From an uncultured Kiritimatiellota bacterium (GTDB lineage Bacteria > Verrucomicrobiota > Kiritimatiellia > RFP12 > UBA1067), in NCBI GenBank assembly GCA_934635045.1, contig CAKTZA010000001.1:112841-176840 (forward strand): a stretch of 64,000 nt of DNA. Reading direction: 5' to 3'. The notes under the pieces are model-generated. The model saw only the letters and a list, made by a program, of their open reading frames with translations. It did no database searches and was not told the DNA's origin. The translations under genes were made by a program, and so were the position numbers. The stretch's first letter is position 1, and each line of letters starts with the position of its first letter. Positions 33,418 to 41,442 of the stretch are shown here, in pieces.

Positions 33418-34317
33418 TTATACCATAAAGGGACGCCCTCTCGCCTCCAGCACGCCGGACAGGACGACGAACGCCGTGCCGAGCCACTGGAGCGGCGTTG
33501 CGGTCTCGCCGAGGAACAGCACGGCCAGCGCGACGGCGACGACCGGCGTGAAGTAGGCACTCACGCCGAGCACGGACATCGGCAGGTACTTCTGCGCAGC
33601 GTTCCACGTCCAGAACGGCAGAAGCGTCGAGACGAGGCCGAGCGTCGCCACGAGCAGCCAGGCCTGCACCGTCATCGGCCACGCGAGGTCAAGAAACGGC
33701 AGGAAGAGCCCAAGCGCCGCCGCGCCGACCAGCATCGTCAGCAGCGTGAAGAGCGACGAGCCGAGGCGCGCGATCGGCTCGCGTCCGTAGACGGTGTAGA
33801 CGCCCCACGTCGCCGCCGCCAGGAGGACATAGACATCGCCCGTCGAATAGGCCTCAAGCGCAAAGCCGCGCGCCGTCACGATCTGGATCACGAGCGACGC
33901 GCCGACGAGTCCGCAGGCGAGCGAGAGAAGTTCGGATGCCCGTGCGCGGCGCGTCTTGCAGACCGCGACGAGAAAGATCATGATCGGCGTCAGGGCGTCC
34001 GCCATCGAGGCGTTCGCCGCGCTCACGCGCGCACAGCCCTGAAAGACGCACCACGCCATGACCGTCGTGCCGATCGGGCCCAGCCAGAGCAGCGTGAACC
34101 AGTCGCGGCGCGTCAGGCGCGCGAACTTCGCGCGCTCGTGCGGACGCGCCGCCGCGACCGCCGCCATCGCACCGCCCGCGATCACGAACCGCAGGAACGC
34201 GAGGACTTCCGGCGAGACGGCGCACGACCGCGTCAGCGCCGCACCGACGATGAACGTGGACGCGAAGCCGACGATCGACAGCGCCGCGAGAAGAAGCCCG
34301 ACGAGGAAGCGCGGCAT
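33418..34317 (-). CDS. DMT/EamA-family transporter
   Basis: A 299-residue membrane protein with ten predicted helices in two EamA repeats (FASTFIVGAALTRSCAVSPE ... WLGPIGTTVMAWCVFQG and VYVLLAAATWGVYTVYGR ... LGVSAYFTPVVAVALAVLFL). Such proteins export metabolites or amino acids; the substrate is unknown. The ATG at 34317 begins MPRFLVGLLLAALSIVGFA; longer readings upstream are antisense-type sequence over rdgB. It follows rdgB by only 2 bases. Confidence 0.85.
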   Translation of the reverse strand: MPRFLVGLLLAALSIVGFASTFIVGAALTRSCAVSPEVLAFLRFVIAGGAMAAVAAARPHERAKFARLTRRDWFTLLWLGPIGTTVMAWCVFQGCARVSAANASMADALTPIMIFLVAVCKTRRARASELLSLACGLVGASLVIQIVTARGFALEAYSTGDVYVLLAAATWGVYTVYGREPIARLGSSLFTLLTMLVGAAALGLFLPFLDLAWPMTVQAWLLVATLGLVSTLLPFWTWNAAQKYLPMSVLGVSAYFTPVVAVALAVLFLGETATPLQWLGTAFVVLSGVLEARGRPFMV

Positions 34318-34319
34318 CT

Positions 34320-34895
34320 TCAGGCGAGAATCCTCTTCGCCGCCGCGAGCGCGCGGCCGCGATGCGAAATCGCGTTCTTCTCGTCCGCCGAAAGCTCGGC
34401 GAACGACTTCGCATGGCCGTCCGGCACGAAGAGCGGATCGTAGCCGAACCCGGCCGCGCCCGACGGCCGTTCGGCAATCGTGCCGAAGCACTTGCCCTCG
34501 ACCGCATGCTCCGTGCCGTCCGGCGCGACGAGCGCGACCGCGCACGTGAAGTTCGCGCGGCGGTCGGCGACGCCCGCGAGGTTCTTCAGCAGCCGCGCAT
34601 TGTTCGCCGGCGTGTTCGACGGCTCGCCCGCATAGCGCGCGCTGCGGACGCCAGGCGCGCCGCCGAGCGCGGCGACCTCCAGACCCGAATCGTCCGCAAG
34701 GCACCAGTCGCCGCGATGCTTCGCAGCAATCGCCCGCACCTTGATGAGGGCGTTGCCGACGAAGTCGGGCGCATTCTCCTCGACGCCCGCCGGATCGTCC
34801 GCGAGGATCTCATAGTCTGACAGGATGGCCGCGATCTCGCGGACCTTGTGCGCGTTGTGCGTCGCGACAAACAGCTTCTTCTTCGGATATGTCAT
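34320..34895 (-). CDS. rdgB: XTP/dITP diphosphatase (RdgB/HAM1)
   Basis: A 191-residue house-cleaning nucleotidase that hydrolyses ITP, dITP and XTP. VATHNAHKVREI binds the triphosphate, DDSGLEVAALGGAPGVRSAR is the family block with catalytic acids, and GYDPLFVPDG and SHRGRAL follow. The ATG at 34895 overlaps the stop of the inhibitor gene by ATGA; the longer upstream frame is not conserved-looking. Confidence 0.95.
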   Translation of the reverse strand: MTYPKKKLFVATHNAHKVREIAAILSDYEILADDPAGVEENAPDFVGNALIKVRAIAAKHRGDWCLADDSGLEVAALGGAPGVRSARYAGEPSNTPANNARLLKNLAGVADRRANFTCAVALVAPDGTEHAVEGKCFGTIAERPSGAAGFGYDPLFVPDGHAKSFAELSADEKNAISHRGRALAAAKRILA

Positions 34896-35287
34896 TTCCA
34901 GAACGCCCAGTCGCCTGTGCGCTTGTAGAGGGTGATGGTAAATTCCTTGATCGGCTGCGGCTCCCAGTCGCGCTTGTACAGGAAGCGGATCTTCGACGGC
35001 CCGTCGTAGCCGCGATGGACGCGAATCTGGACTTCGGCCGTGCCGGGCACACCCACGCGCCCGTCGTCCGAAACGCCGGCGGCATGTCTGATCGAAACGT
35101 CCACGTCCGCATCGTCGCACGTCGCACGCCACGAGTAGCCCGTCGTCTGGTTCTCTTCGAGGTCGAAGAGGAAGCGGTCGCCGCTGTTGGCGTGCAGCAC
35201 CTGGTTCTGTTCGGGCACGACCGCGAACCGCCGCTCGATGGCACAGCCCGCCAGCAGCACGACACCCATGAGGAAAAGACTTTTCAT
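34892..35287 (-). CDS. Chagasin/I42-type protease-inhibitor lipoprotein
   Basis: A 131-residue lipoprotein with lipobox FLMGVVLLAGCAIE. The I42 loops are recognisable: NQTTGYSWRAT (usually NPTTGYxW) and a later GVPGTAEVQIR (GxxG loop), with KIRFLYKRDWE as the third. Bacterial I42 proteins inhibit cysteine peptidases of the papain family. The target is unknown. It is coupled to rdgB by a 4-base overlap and follows the amidohydrolase directly. Confidence 0.75.
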   Translation of the reverse strand: MKSLFLMGVVLLAGCAIERRFAVVPEQNQVLHANSGDRFLFDLEENQTTGYSWRATCDDADVDVSIRHAAGVSDDGRVGVPGTAEVQIRVHRGYDGPSKIRFLYKRDWEPQPIKEFTITLYKRTGDWAFWK

Positions 35288-36949
35288 TTACGTTCGCTCC
35301 AGAAAACGTCCGCCACGCCGGCCGGTGAAGGATCCGTCCGCGTAGGGCACGACGCCGTTGACCATGACGAGCTTCACGCCGCCCGTGAACTGGTGCGGCG
35401 CAAGGTACGTCGCCTTCGCGACAAATTCCGCCTCGCTCCAGACGACGAGGTCGGCGAACGCCCCCTTTTCGAGAACGCCGCGCCCCCGGATCTCGAAGCG
35501 CCGCGCGGGAACGGACGTCATGCGGGCGACCGTCTCCTCGCGCGAGACGCCAAGCGCGCGGACGCGACGGTAGAATTCCGGCATTGTCGCATACGCGCGC
35601 GGATGCGGATGGTCGGCCGCGAGCGGCCCCCACGGCGCGCGCAACGAGGCGTCACTTCCCGGCACGATCCACGGTCGCGCATAAATCTTCGACAGGTTCT
35701 CCTCGCTCATGCCGAAGAAGAACGCGCCCGTCTTGCAGCCGTCCTTCTCGAGAATCGAGCAAATGAGCGCGCCAGGGGTCAGGGAAGAGGACGGGGTCGC
35801 GGACGAAGGACGAAGGACATCGGACAGCGGCAGGGGGGCGGCGATTCGACCATTCGACCATTCGACCATTCGACCATTCGACCATTCGATTATTTCCCGT
35901 ACCGTCTTTCCGCTGAAGACCTTGTTCTCTTCCGCCCAGGTGCCGCCGATCATCACCGTCGACCAGTCGCGGCCCTGCGCGTTGATCTCGTCGATGATGC
36001 GCGACCGAAGATGCGAATCCTGCAAGCGTTTCATCTCCGCCGGCGCCGCGCCCTCCTGCGCCCAGTCCGGCAGCAGCACGTCGAGGTCTGTCCCCGCCGC
36101 GCAGTACGGATAGCGGTCGCTGCCGAGCAGCAGGCCGTCCGACATCGCCCGCTCGATCTTCTCCAGCACGGCGTCGATCTTGTGCCAGTTCCGGCGGCCG
36201 CTCGTCTTCAGGTGCGAGATCTCCGCGCGGATGCCCGTCTTCTGCGCGAGCGCAATCACCTCGTCAATCGATTCGAGAATCCGGTCGCCCTCCGAGCGCA
36301 TGTGCGTCGCGTAGAAGCCGCCGCGCCGCGCGGCCACGCGCGCGAGCGTCTCGACTTCCTCCGGCGTCGCGTATTTTCCCGGCTGGTAGATGAGCCCCGT
36401 CGTGAGGCCCCAGCCGCCCTCGTCCAGTGCCTGCGCGAGCAGCCGCTGCATCCGCCCCAACTCGTCCGCCGTCGCCGCGCGCCACGCGTAACCGACGACG
36501 GACGACCGCAGGGTGTTGTGCCCGACGAACTGCACCGTGTTGACGGCGGGCTTCGCGGCGTCCAGCACGGCGCGGTACTCGGCGAGAGACCGCCACGTGA
36601 GGCGGTCGCCCAGCAGCGCGGCCCAGTCGCTTGACAGCCGCGCTTCGCCGTAGCGTGGCGCGATGGAGCCGCCGCACTGGCCGTTGATCTCGGTCGTGAT
36701 GCCCTGCGTGACTTTTGACGGCGCGTCCGGCTCCAGCACGAGGTAGGCGTCCGAATGCGTGTGCGCGTCGATGAAGCCCGGCGAGACGATCAGCCCCGTC
36801 GCGTCAATCGTCTCGACGTCCGCGCACGCGCGCACCGCCGCGCCCTGCGGCACGACATCGGCGAGGCGGTCGCCGTCAATCCACACGTCGCCGACGAACG
36901 CGGGCTTCCCCGTGCCGTCGATGATCGTTCCGTTGGCAATTCGCGTCAT
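35288..36949 (-). CDS. N-acyl-D-amino-acid deacylase-like amidohydrolase with repeat insertion
   Basis: A 553-residue metal-dependent hydrolase. GFIDAHTHSD is the HxH metal motif. INGQCGGSIAP (Cys region), FYATHMRSEGDRILESIDEV, RAEISHLKTSG and the late MTSVPARRFEIRGRGVLEKG are typical of D-aminoacylases and dihydroorotase-like enzymes. Between GKTVRE and ALICSILEKDG about 35 residues include IEWSNGRMVEWSNGR, translated from a family C repeat plus Ser/Pro-rich sequence. The insertion lies in a predicted surface loop and keeps the frame. D-amino-acid or dipeptide substrates are likely but unproven. Confidence 0.85.
   Translation of the reverse strand: MTRIANGTIIDGTGKPAFVGDVWIDGDRLADVVPQGAAVRACADVETIDATGLIVSPGFIDAHTHSDAYLVLEPDAPSKVTQGITTEINGQCGGSIAPRYGEARLSSDWAALLGDRLTWRSLAEYRAVLDAAKPAVNTVQFVGHNTLRSSVVGYAWRAATADELGRMQRLLAQALDEGGWGLTTGLIYQPGKYATPEEVETLARVAARRGGFYATHMRSEGDRILESIDEVIALAQKTGIRAEISHLKTSGRRNWHKIDAVLEKIERAMSDGLLLGSDRYPYCAAGTDLDVLLPDWAQEGAAPAEMKRLQDSHLRSRIIDEINAQGRDWSTVMIGGTWAEENKVFSGKTVREIIEWSNGRMVEWSNGRIAAPLPLSDVLRPSSATPSSSLTPGALICSILEKDGCKTGAFFFGMSEENLSKIYARPWIVPGSDASLRAPWGPLAADHPHPRAYATMPEFYRRVRALGVSREETVARMTSVPARRFEIRGRGVLEKGAFADLVVWSEAEFVAKATYLAPHQFTGGVKLVMVNGVVPYADGSFTGRRGGRFLERT
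35845..35894. repeat. Family C repeat inside the amidohydrolase gene
   Basis: Five tandem ATTCGACC units plus ATTCGATTATT within coding sequence, in frame, giving repeated EWSNGRMV. Confidence 0.85.
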
Positions 36950-36964
36950 GGCTGTCGAACGGTC

Positions 36965-38158
36965 CTATCCGCGTTCGTCCGGCTTCAGGAACCGCTTCAT
37001 GAGCAGGCCGACGAGGGCGGCGAGACCCGCCGCCAAGGCGAACGCCGACGTCCAGACGTGCGTGCCCGCCGATGTCGCGGACTTCTTCAGCACCGCGTCG
37101 AAGAGCGCATTTGACGCGAAGACGCCCGCACCCGCCGTCAGGAGGTTGACGAGCCCCTGCGCCTGGTTGCGCAACTCCTTCGGGGCCAGTTCGTCGACGT
37201 ACATCTGGCTGCCGACGATGAGCAGACCGAAGATCAGGCCGTGGATGAGGATGCCGCCGAAGTCGAGCGCGTGCCAGCCGAAAGCCGCCGCCGCGCCGAA
37301 GCAGGCGTAGCGGAACGTCAGCGCGCCCAGCGCAAGCGCCATCGCGTTGCGGTAGCCGAACCTGCGCACGATCACGGGCACGAGCAGCATGAAGCCGATC
37401 TCGCCGACCTGTCCGAGATTCTGCGTGACCGTCAGGTAGCTAAAGCCCGATTCCTTCAGGTAGACCGGATTGTAGACGACGTACCACTGGAACGGGATCA
37501 TCGCACAGAAAATGAGAATCGCGAACGCGGCGAACGCCGGATTCCTGAACAGGACAAGCGCCCGCAGACCCAGCGCGTCCGCAAGGGACATCTTCGTGCC
37601 GCGCGCGCTCGGCGGCGTCGGCGGCAGGGCGAACGCGAGCAGCGCGGCCAGCGCGGCCGTTCCCGCTCCCGCCATGAAGATCCACGGCGTCGCGTCGAAG
37701 TTCGCGAGGCCGAAGCACCGCGCGCCGAGATACGAGAAGACGCCGCTCGTCACCCAGCCCACCGTGCCGAACACGCGGATCTTCGCGAAGTCGCCCGGCG
37801 CGGCGTTCGCCATCGTGATCGTCGCCGTCAGCGCCCACGTCGGCATGCAGAAGCACATGACCGCGAGCAGGAGGACGAACAGCAGCGCGGGACTCGTCAC
37901 GAAGAACGCCGCCGCCAGCAGCGCGGCGCATGCGGCGTTGCAGAACGCCAGCACGCGCTCGGCGTTGAAGAAGCGATCCGCGAACATCCCGAAGAGCGGC
38001 GACATGAACGTGCCGAAGCCCATAATCATGCCGCACCAGAGCGTCCATTCGACGCCTCCCTCCAGCGACTGCACGTACGGGAACATCGGCACGAACCAGA
38101 CCGGCAGCATCATGAACTGCAGGAACATCATCGCCGAGAGCTTCGCCCGCTTCAGCAT
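36965..38158 (-). CDS. MFS transporter, nucleoside:H+ symporter (NupG-like) type
   Basis: A 397-residue, 12-helix permease. LSAMMFLQFMMLPVWFVPMF at the start, IMGFGTFMSPLFGMFADRFF, KIRVFGTVGWVTSGVFSYLG and YVDELAPKELRNQAQGLVNL are the pattern of the nucleoside:H+ symporter/LacY-like group. The substrate may be a nucleoside or sugar; this is not resolved. It lies between the amidohydrolase and the SGNH gene on the same strand. Confidence 0.85.
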   Translation of the reverse strand: MLKRAKLSAMMFLQFMMLPVWFVPMFPYVQSLEGGVEWTLWCGMIMGFGTFMSPLFGMFADRFFNAERVLAFCNAACAALLAAAFFVTSPALLFVLLLAVMCFCMPTWALTATITMANAAPGDFAKIRVFGTVGWVTSGVFSYLGARCFGLANFDATPWIFMAGAGTAALAALLAFALPPTPPSARGTKMSLADALGLRALVLFRNPAFAAFAILIFCAMIPFQWYVVYNPVYLKESGFSYLTVTQNLGQVGEIGFMLLVPVIVRRFGYRNAMALALGALTFRYACFGAAAAFGWHALDFGGILIHGLIFGLLIVGSQMYVDELAPKELRNQAQGLVNLLTAGAGVFASNALFDAVLKKSATSAGTHVWTSAFALAAGLAALVGLLMKRFLKPDERG

Positions 38159-38177
38159 CGCCGCGCCTCCTACGAAA

Positions 38178-39638
38178 TCACTTGCCGCAGATGTCCCTGA
38201 AGTAGGGCCGAACCGCCGGCAGCCAGATCTCGCGGTAGCCCGCCGTGTTCGGATGCAGACGGTCGGGCATGATCCATTCCGTGTCGCCCTTCGCGTCGAG
38301 GAACTTCGCGTTGAAGTCGACCCAGATCACCTTCTCGCCGTCGGCATAGCCCTTGACGATCGCGTTCACTTCCTCGTTCTTCACGCGATTCTTGTCGGTG
38401 GCGGACGCCCCGCGCGGGAAGATCGGGAGGAGGAGCGTCTTCGCCTGCGGCTGCTTCTCGGCGATGAGCGCCAGAATCTTCTTGATGCCGGCTGCGACAT
38501 CCGGCGCGCGGTCGTTGCAGTTGTTCGTGCCGATCATCAGCATGACGAATTTCGCCTTGTAGCCGTCCAGCTCGCCGTTGCGTCCGCGCCAAAGCAGGTT
38601 CTCCGTGCGGTCGCCCGAATAGCCGAGGTTCAACAGCGTGTAGGTCTTGCGCAGTTCGGCCTCCAGTTCAGGAACCTTGCGCTCCCAGTTGTGCGTGATC
38701 GAGTCGCCGAAGAAGACAAGGTCGACTTCTCCCTTGGAATCGGCAATCTGGTTGCGATTCGCCATCAGGCGGTCGAGCCACCAGTCCTCGGCGCCATACC
38801 CTTCCGTGCGGATGCGCGAGACCGGATAGGCCGTGATCGGCTCGTCGATGCGCACGTATTCCTTGCGCACGCACGGCGCGTAGCGATTCGCCGGCAGGGG
38901 CAGGCGTCCGTCCGACAGCGCGTAGTCGACATAGGGCTTCACCGCCGCCGCCCAGATCTCGTAGCCCGCCGCGTTCGGATGCAGGCGATCCGGGAAAAGC
39001 TCCGGCGTGAGAAGGCCTTCGGGCGTCAGGAACTGCTCGTTGAAGTCGCACCAGAAGACGTGCTGGCCGTCCGCAAACTTCTTGATCTCCTTGTTGACCG
39101 CCTCGTTGCGGTGGCGATAGGAATCGTTCGGATCGCGTCCGCGCGGAAAGATCGCCGTCAGGACGACCGTCGCCGTCGGCTGCTTCGCGCGGATCGTCCG
39201 CAGGATCTCGCGGATGCCGAGGATCGTGTCGGCCGGCGGCTCCTTCGCGAACGGGAAATGGCCGGAGTTGTTCGTGCCGATCATGAGGAGGATGCACTTC
39301 GCCTCGTAGCCGTCCAGCTCGCTGCCCTCGTTGAGCCGCCAGAGGACGTGCTCGGTGCGGTCGGCGGAGATGCCGAGGTCGAGCATCTTGCGGTCGCCGT
39401 CGCCGAAGTACTTCGCGAGCTGCGCCTTTCCGTTCGTCTCCCAGAAGTGCGTGATCGAGTCGCCGATGAAGACGACTTTCGCGCCGCCGTTCGTGACGAC
39501 GTTCATCTTCTCGTTGTGCCGCGCCACCTGCCAGGCTTTCGCGTTGCCGCCGTACATGTCGTGCTTCAGGGCGCGAATCTCGCCGAGGGACACGAACGCC
39601 GACAGCGTCGCCAGGGTGAACATCAACTGCTTTCTCAT
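38178..39638 (-). CDS. Secreted tandem SGNH/GDSL hydrolase
   Basis: A 486-residue exported protein with two SGNH esterase domains in one chain. Domain 1 has VVFIGDSITHFW, LGISADRTEHVLWRL, LMIGTNNSGHF and FPDRLHPNAAGY. Domain 2 repeats these as VFFGDSITHNWE, LGYSGDRTENLLWRG, LMIGTNNCND and MPDRLHPNTAGY. Each has the catalytic Ser of GDS, the Gly and Asn blocks and the D-x-x-H pair, so both look active. Relatives remove acetyl groups from glycans. The signal peptide is short (LMFTLATLSAFVSLG). Confidence 0.9.
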   Translation of the reverse strand: MRKQLMFTLATLSAFVSLGEIRALKHDMYGGNAKAWQVARHNEKMNVVTNGGAKVVFIGDSITHFWETNGKAQLAKYFGDGDRKMLDLGISADRTEHVLWRLNEGSELDGYEAKCILLMIGTNNSGHFPFAKEPPADTILGIREILRTIRAKQPTATVVLTAIFPRGRDPNDSYRHRNEAVNKEIKKFADGQHVFWCDFNEQFLTPEGLLTPELFPDRLHPNAAGYEIWAAAVKPYVDYALSDGRLPLPANRYAPCVRKEYVRIDEPITAYPVSRIRTEGYGAEDWWLDRLMANRNQIADSKGEVDLVFFGDSITHNWERKVPELEAELRKTYTLLNLGYSGDRTENLLWRGRNGELDGYKAKFVMLMIGTNNCNDRAPDVAAGIKKILALIAEKQPQAKTLLLPIFPRGASATDKNRVKNEEVNAIVKGYADGEKVIWVDFNAKFLDAKGDTEWIMPDRLHPNTAGYREIWLPAVRPYFRDICGK

Positions 39639-39677
39639 CGCATTTTCCTTTCTTTGCTTGATTGACTAAAGGGACTG

Positions 39678-41045
39678 TCAGTTCTTGAAACTGTGAATCG
39701 GCGCGGGGATGCGGCCCGTGCGGGCGATGAACCTGTCGCACGCGAACGGCGAGACGCGCATCACCGGCGCATGGCCGAGAAGGCCGCCGAACTCGACCGT
39801 GTCGCCGACCGTCTTGCCCGCGACAGGGATGACGCGCACGGCCGTCGTCTTCTGGTTGACCATGCCGATCGCCGCCTCGTCCGCGATGATGCCCGAAATG
39901 GAGCTCGCCGGCGTGTCGCCGGGAATCGCGATCATGTCGAGGCCGACCGAGCAGACGCACGTCATCGCCTCCAGCTTCTCGATCGTGAGCGCGCCCGCGT
40001 TCACCGCGTCGATCATGCCCTGGTCTTCCGAAACGGGGATGAACGCGCCGGAGAGGCCGCCGACGTAGGAGCTCGCCATGACGCCGCCCTTCTTCACCTG
40101 GTCGTTCAGGAGCGCGAGCGCGGCGGTCGTGCCCGGCGCGCCCGGATGCTCCAGGCCGATCTCCTTCAGGATGTCCGCGACCGAATCGCCGATGGCCGGC
40201 GTCGGCGCAAGCGAGAGGTCGATGATGCCGAACGGCACGCCGAGCCGCTTCGACGCCTCCTGCGCGACGAGCTGCCCGACGCGCGTGATCTTGAACGCCG
40301 TGCGCTTGATCGTCTCGCACAGCGTCTCGAACGACGCGCCACGGCACGTGTGCTTCAACACGTGATTGACGACGCCCGGCCCCGACACGCCAACGTTGAT
40401 GACCGCGTCACCTTCCGTCACGCCGTGAAACGCACCGGCCATGAACGGATTGTCGTCCGGCGCGTTGCAGAGCACGACGAGCTTCGCGCAGCCGAGCGAG
40501 TCGCGTTCCTTCGTCTTCGCCGCCGTCTCCTTGACGATCTCGCCCATCAGCCGCACGGCGTCCATGTCGAGGCCCGTCTTCGTCGAGCCGACGTTGACGG
40601 ACGCGCAGATGTGCTCGGTCACGGCCAGCGCCTCGGGAATCGAGCGGATCAGCAACTCGTCCGCCCGCGTCATGCCCTTCGAGACGACCGCCGAATAGCC
40701 GCCGATGAAGTTCACGCCAAGCTTCTTCGCCGCGCGGTCGAGCGTCTTCGCGAGCCGCACGAAGTCCTTCGGCTTCTGGCAGCAGGCCGCGCCCACAAGG
40801 GCGATCGGCGTGATGGAGATGCGCTTGTTGACGATCGGCACGCCGAACTCGCGGCCGATCTCGTCGCCCGTCTTCACGAGGTCCTTCGCGTAGCGCAGGA
40901 GCTTCGCGTACACGTTGTCGCACGTCTTCGCAAGCGAGGCATCCGCGCAGTCGAGCAGCGAAATGCCCATCGTGATCGTCCGAACGTCGAGATTCTCTTC
41001 GAGAATCATCTTGTTCGTCTCAAGGACTTCCGAAAGGTTGATCAT
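39678..41045 (-). CDS. UPF0210/PFL-family protein
   Basis: A 455-residue protein of the UPF0210 (DUF711) family, distantly related to glycyl-radical enzymes in fold. Blocks: MGISLLDCADASLAKTCDNV, NKRISITPIALVGAA, FIGGYSAVVSKGM, SVNVGSTKTGLDMDAVRLMG and VGLDMIAIPGDTPASSISGI. Function is unknown. In many bacteria it is paired with a small ACT-domain protein, as it is here, and the pair may sense an amino acid. A family B repeat separates the two genes. Confidence 0.92.
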   Translation of the reverse strand: MINLSEVLETNKMILEENLDVRTITMGISLLDCADASLAKTCDNVYAKLLRYAKDLVKTGDEIGREFGVPIVNKRISITPIALVGAACCQKPKDFVRLAKTLDRAAKKLGVNFIGGYSAVVSKGMTRADELLIRSIPEALAVTEHICASVNVGSTKTGLDMDAVRLMGEIVKETAAKTKERDSLGCAKLVVLCNAPDDNPFMAGAFHGVTEGDAVINVGVSGPGVVNHVLKHTCRGASFETLCETIKRTAFKITRVGQLVAQEASKRLGVPFGIIDLSLAPTPAIGDSVADILKEIGLEHPGAPGTTAALALLNDQVKKGGVMASSYVGGLSGAFIPVSEDQGMIDAVNAGALTIEKLEAMTCVCSVGLDMIAIPGDTPASSISGIIADEAAIGMVNQKTTAVRVIPVAGKTVGDTVEFGGLLGHAPVMRVSPFACDRFIARTGRIPAPIHSFKN

Positions 41046-41050
41046 ACTCG

Positions 41051-41172
41051 TTTAAGGAAGAAGGATGAAGGAAAAAGGAAAAAGTGCGGTTGCTACGGCA
41101 TTTTTCTCTTCGCTTCTTCCTTCTTCCCTCTTCCTTTTTACTTCTTCCTTTTTACTTCTTCCCTCTTCCTTA
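41051..41172. repeat. Family B repeat between the ACT and UPF0210 genes
   Basis: A purine arm GGAAGAAGGATGAAGG ending AAGTGCGG faces a pyrimidine arm of CTTCTTCCTTCTTCCCTC type, about 30 bases apart. The pyrimidine arm ends at the TAA stop of the ACT gene (41170-41172). Confidence 0.85.
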
Positions 41173-41442
41173 TACCCTGTGCATCTTCTCGAATATCTCG
41201 GACTTCTGGCAGCGGATGTGCAGCCCCAGTTCGAGACCGAGCTTCGAGAGTTCCGCGCCGACCTTGTCGAAGGGCTTCTTGCTCTTCGCGCCGTCGACGA
41301 TCATCATCATGTTGAAGTAGCCGCCCACGACGGTCTGCGAGATGTCGAGGATGTTGATGTCGTTCTTGGCGAGATAGGCGCTCGTCTTCGCGATGATGCC
41401 GACGGTATCCTTGCCGACGACGGTTATGATGACTTTCTTCAT
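41170..41442 (-). CDS. ACT-domain protein (UPF0237)
   Basis: A 90-residue single ACT domain: KKVIITVVGKDTVGIIAKTS, then INILDISQTVVGGYFNMMMI. ACT domains bind small ligands, often amino acids, as dimers. This UPF0237 type is regularly adjacent to UPF0210 genes, supporting a joint role. Its start overlaps the end of the MFS sugar transporter by 4 bases, so it is co-translated with it. Confidence 0.92.
   Translation of the reverse strand: MKKVIITVVGKDTVGIIAKTSAYLAKNDINILDISQTVVGGYFNMMMIVDGAKSKKPFDKVGAELSKLGLELGLHIRCQKSEIFEKMHRV

Noticed and set aside
35845..35894. ATTCGACC tandem repeat as a CRISPR or iteron array
   Set aside because: Units are only 8 bases, have no spacers, and lie inside a coding frame.
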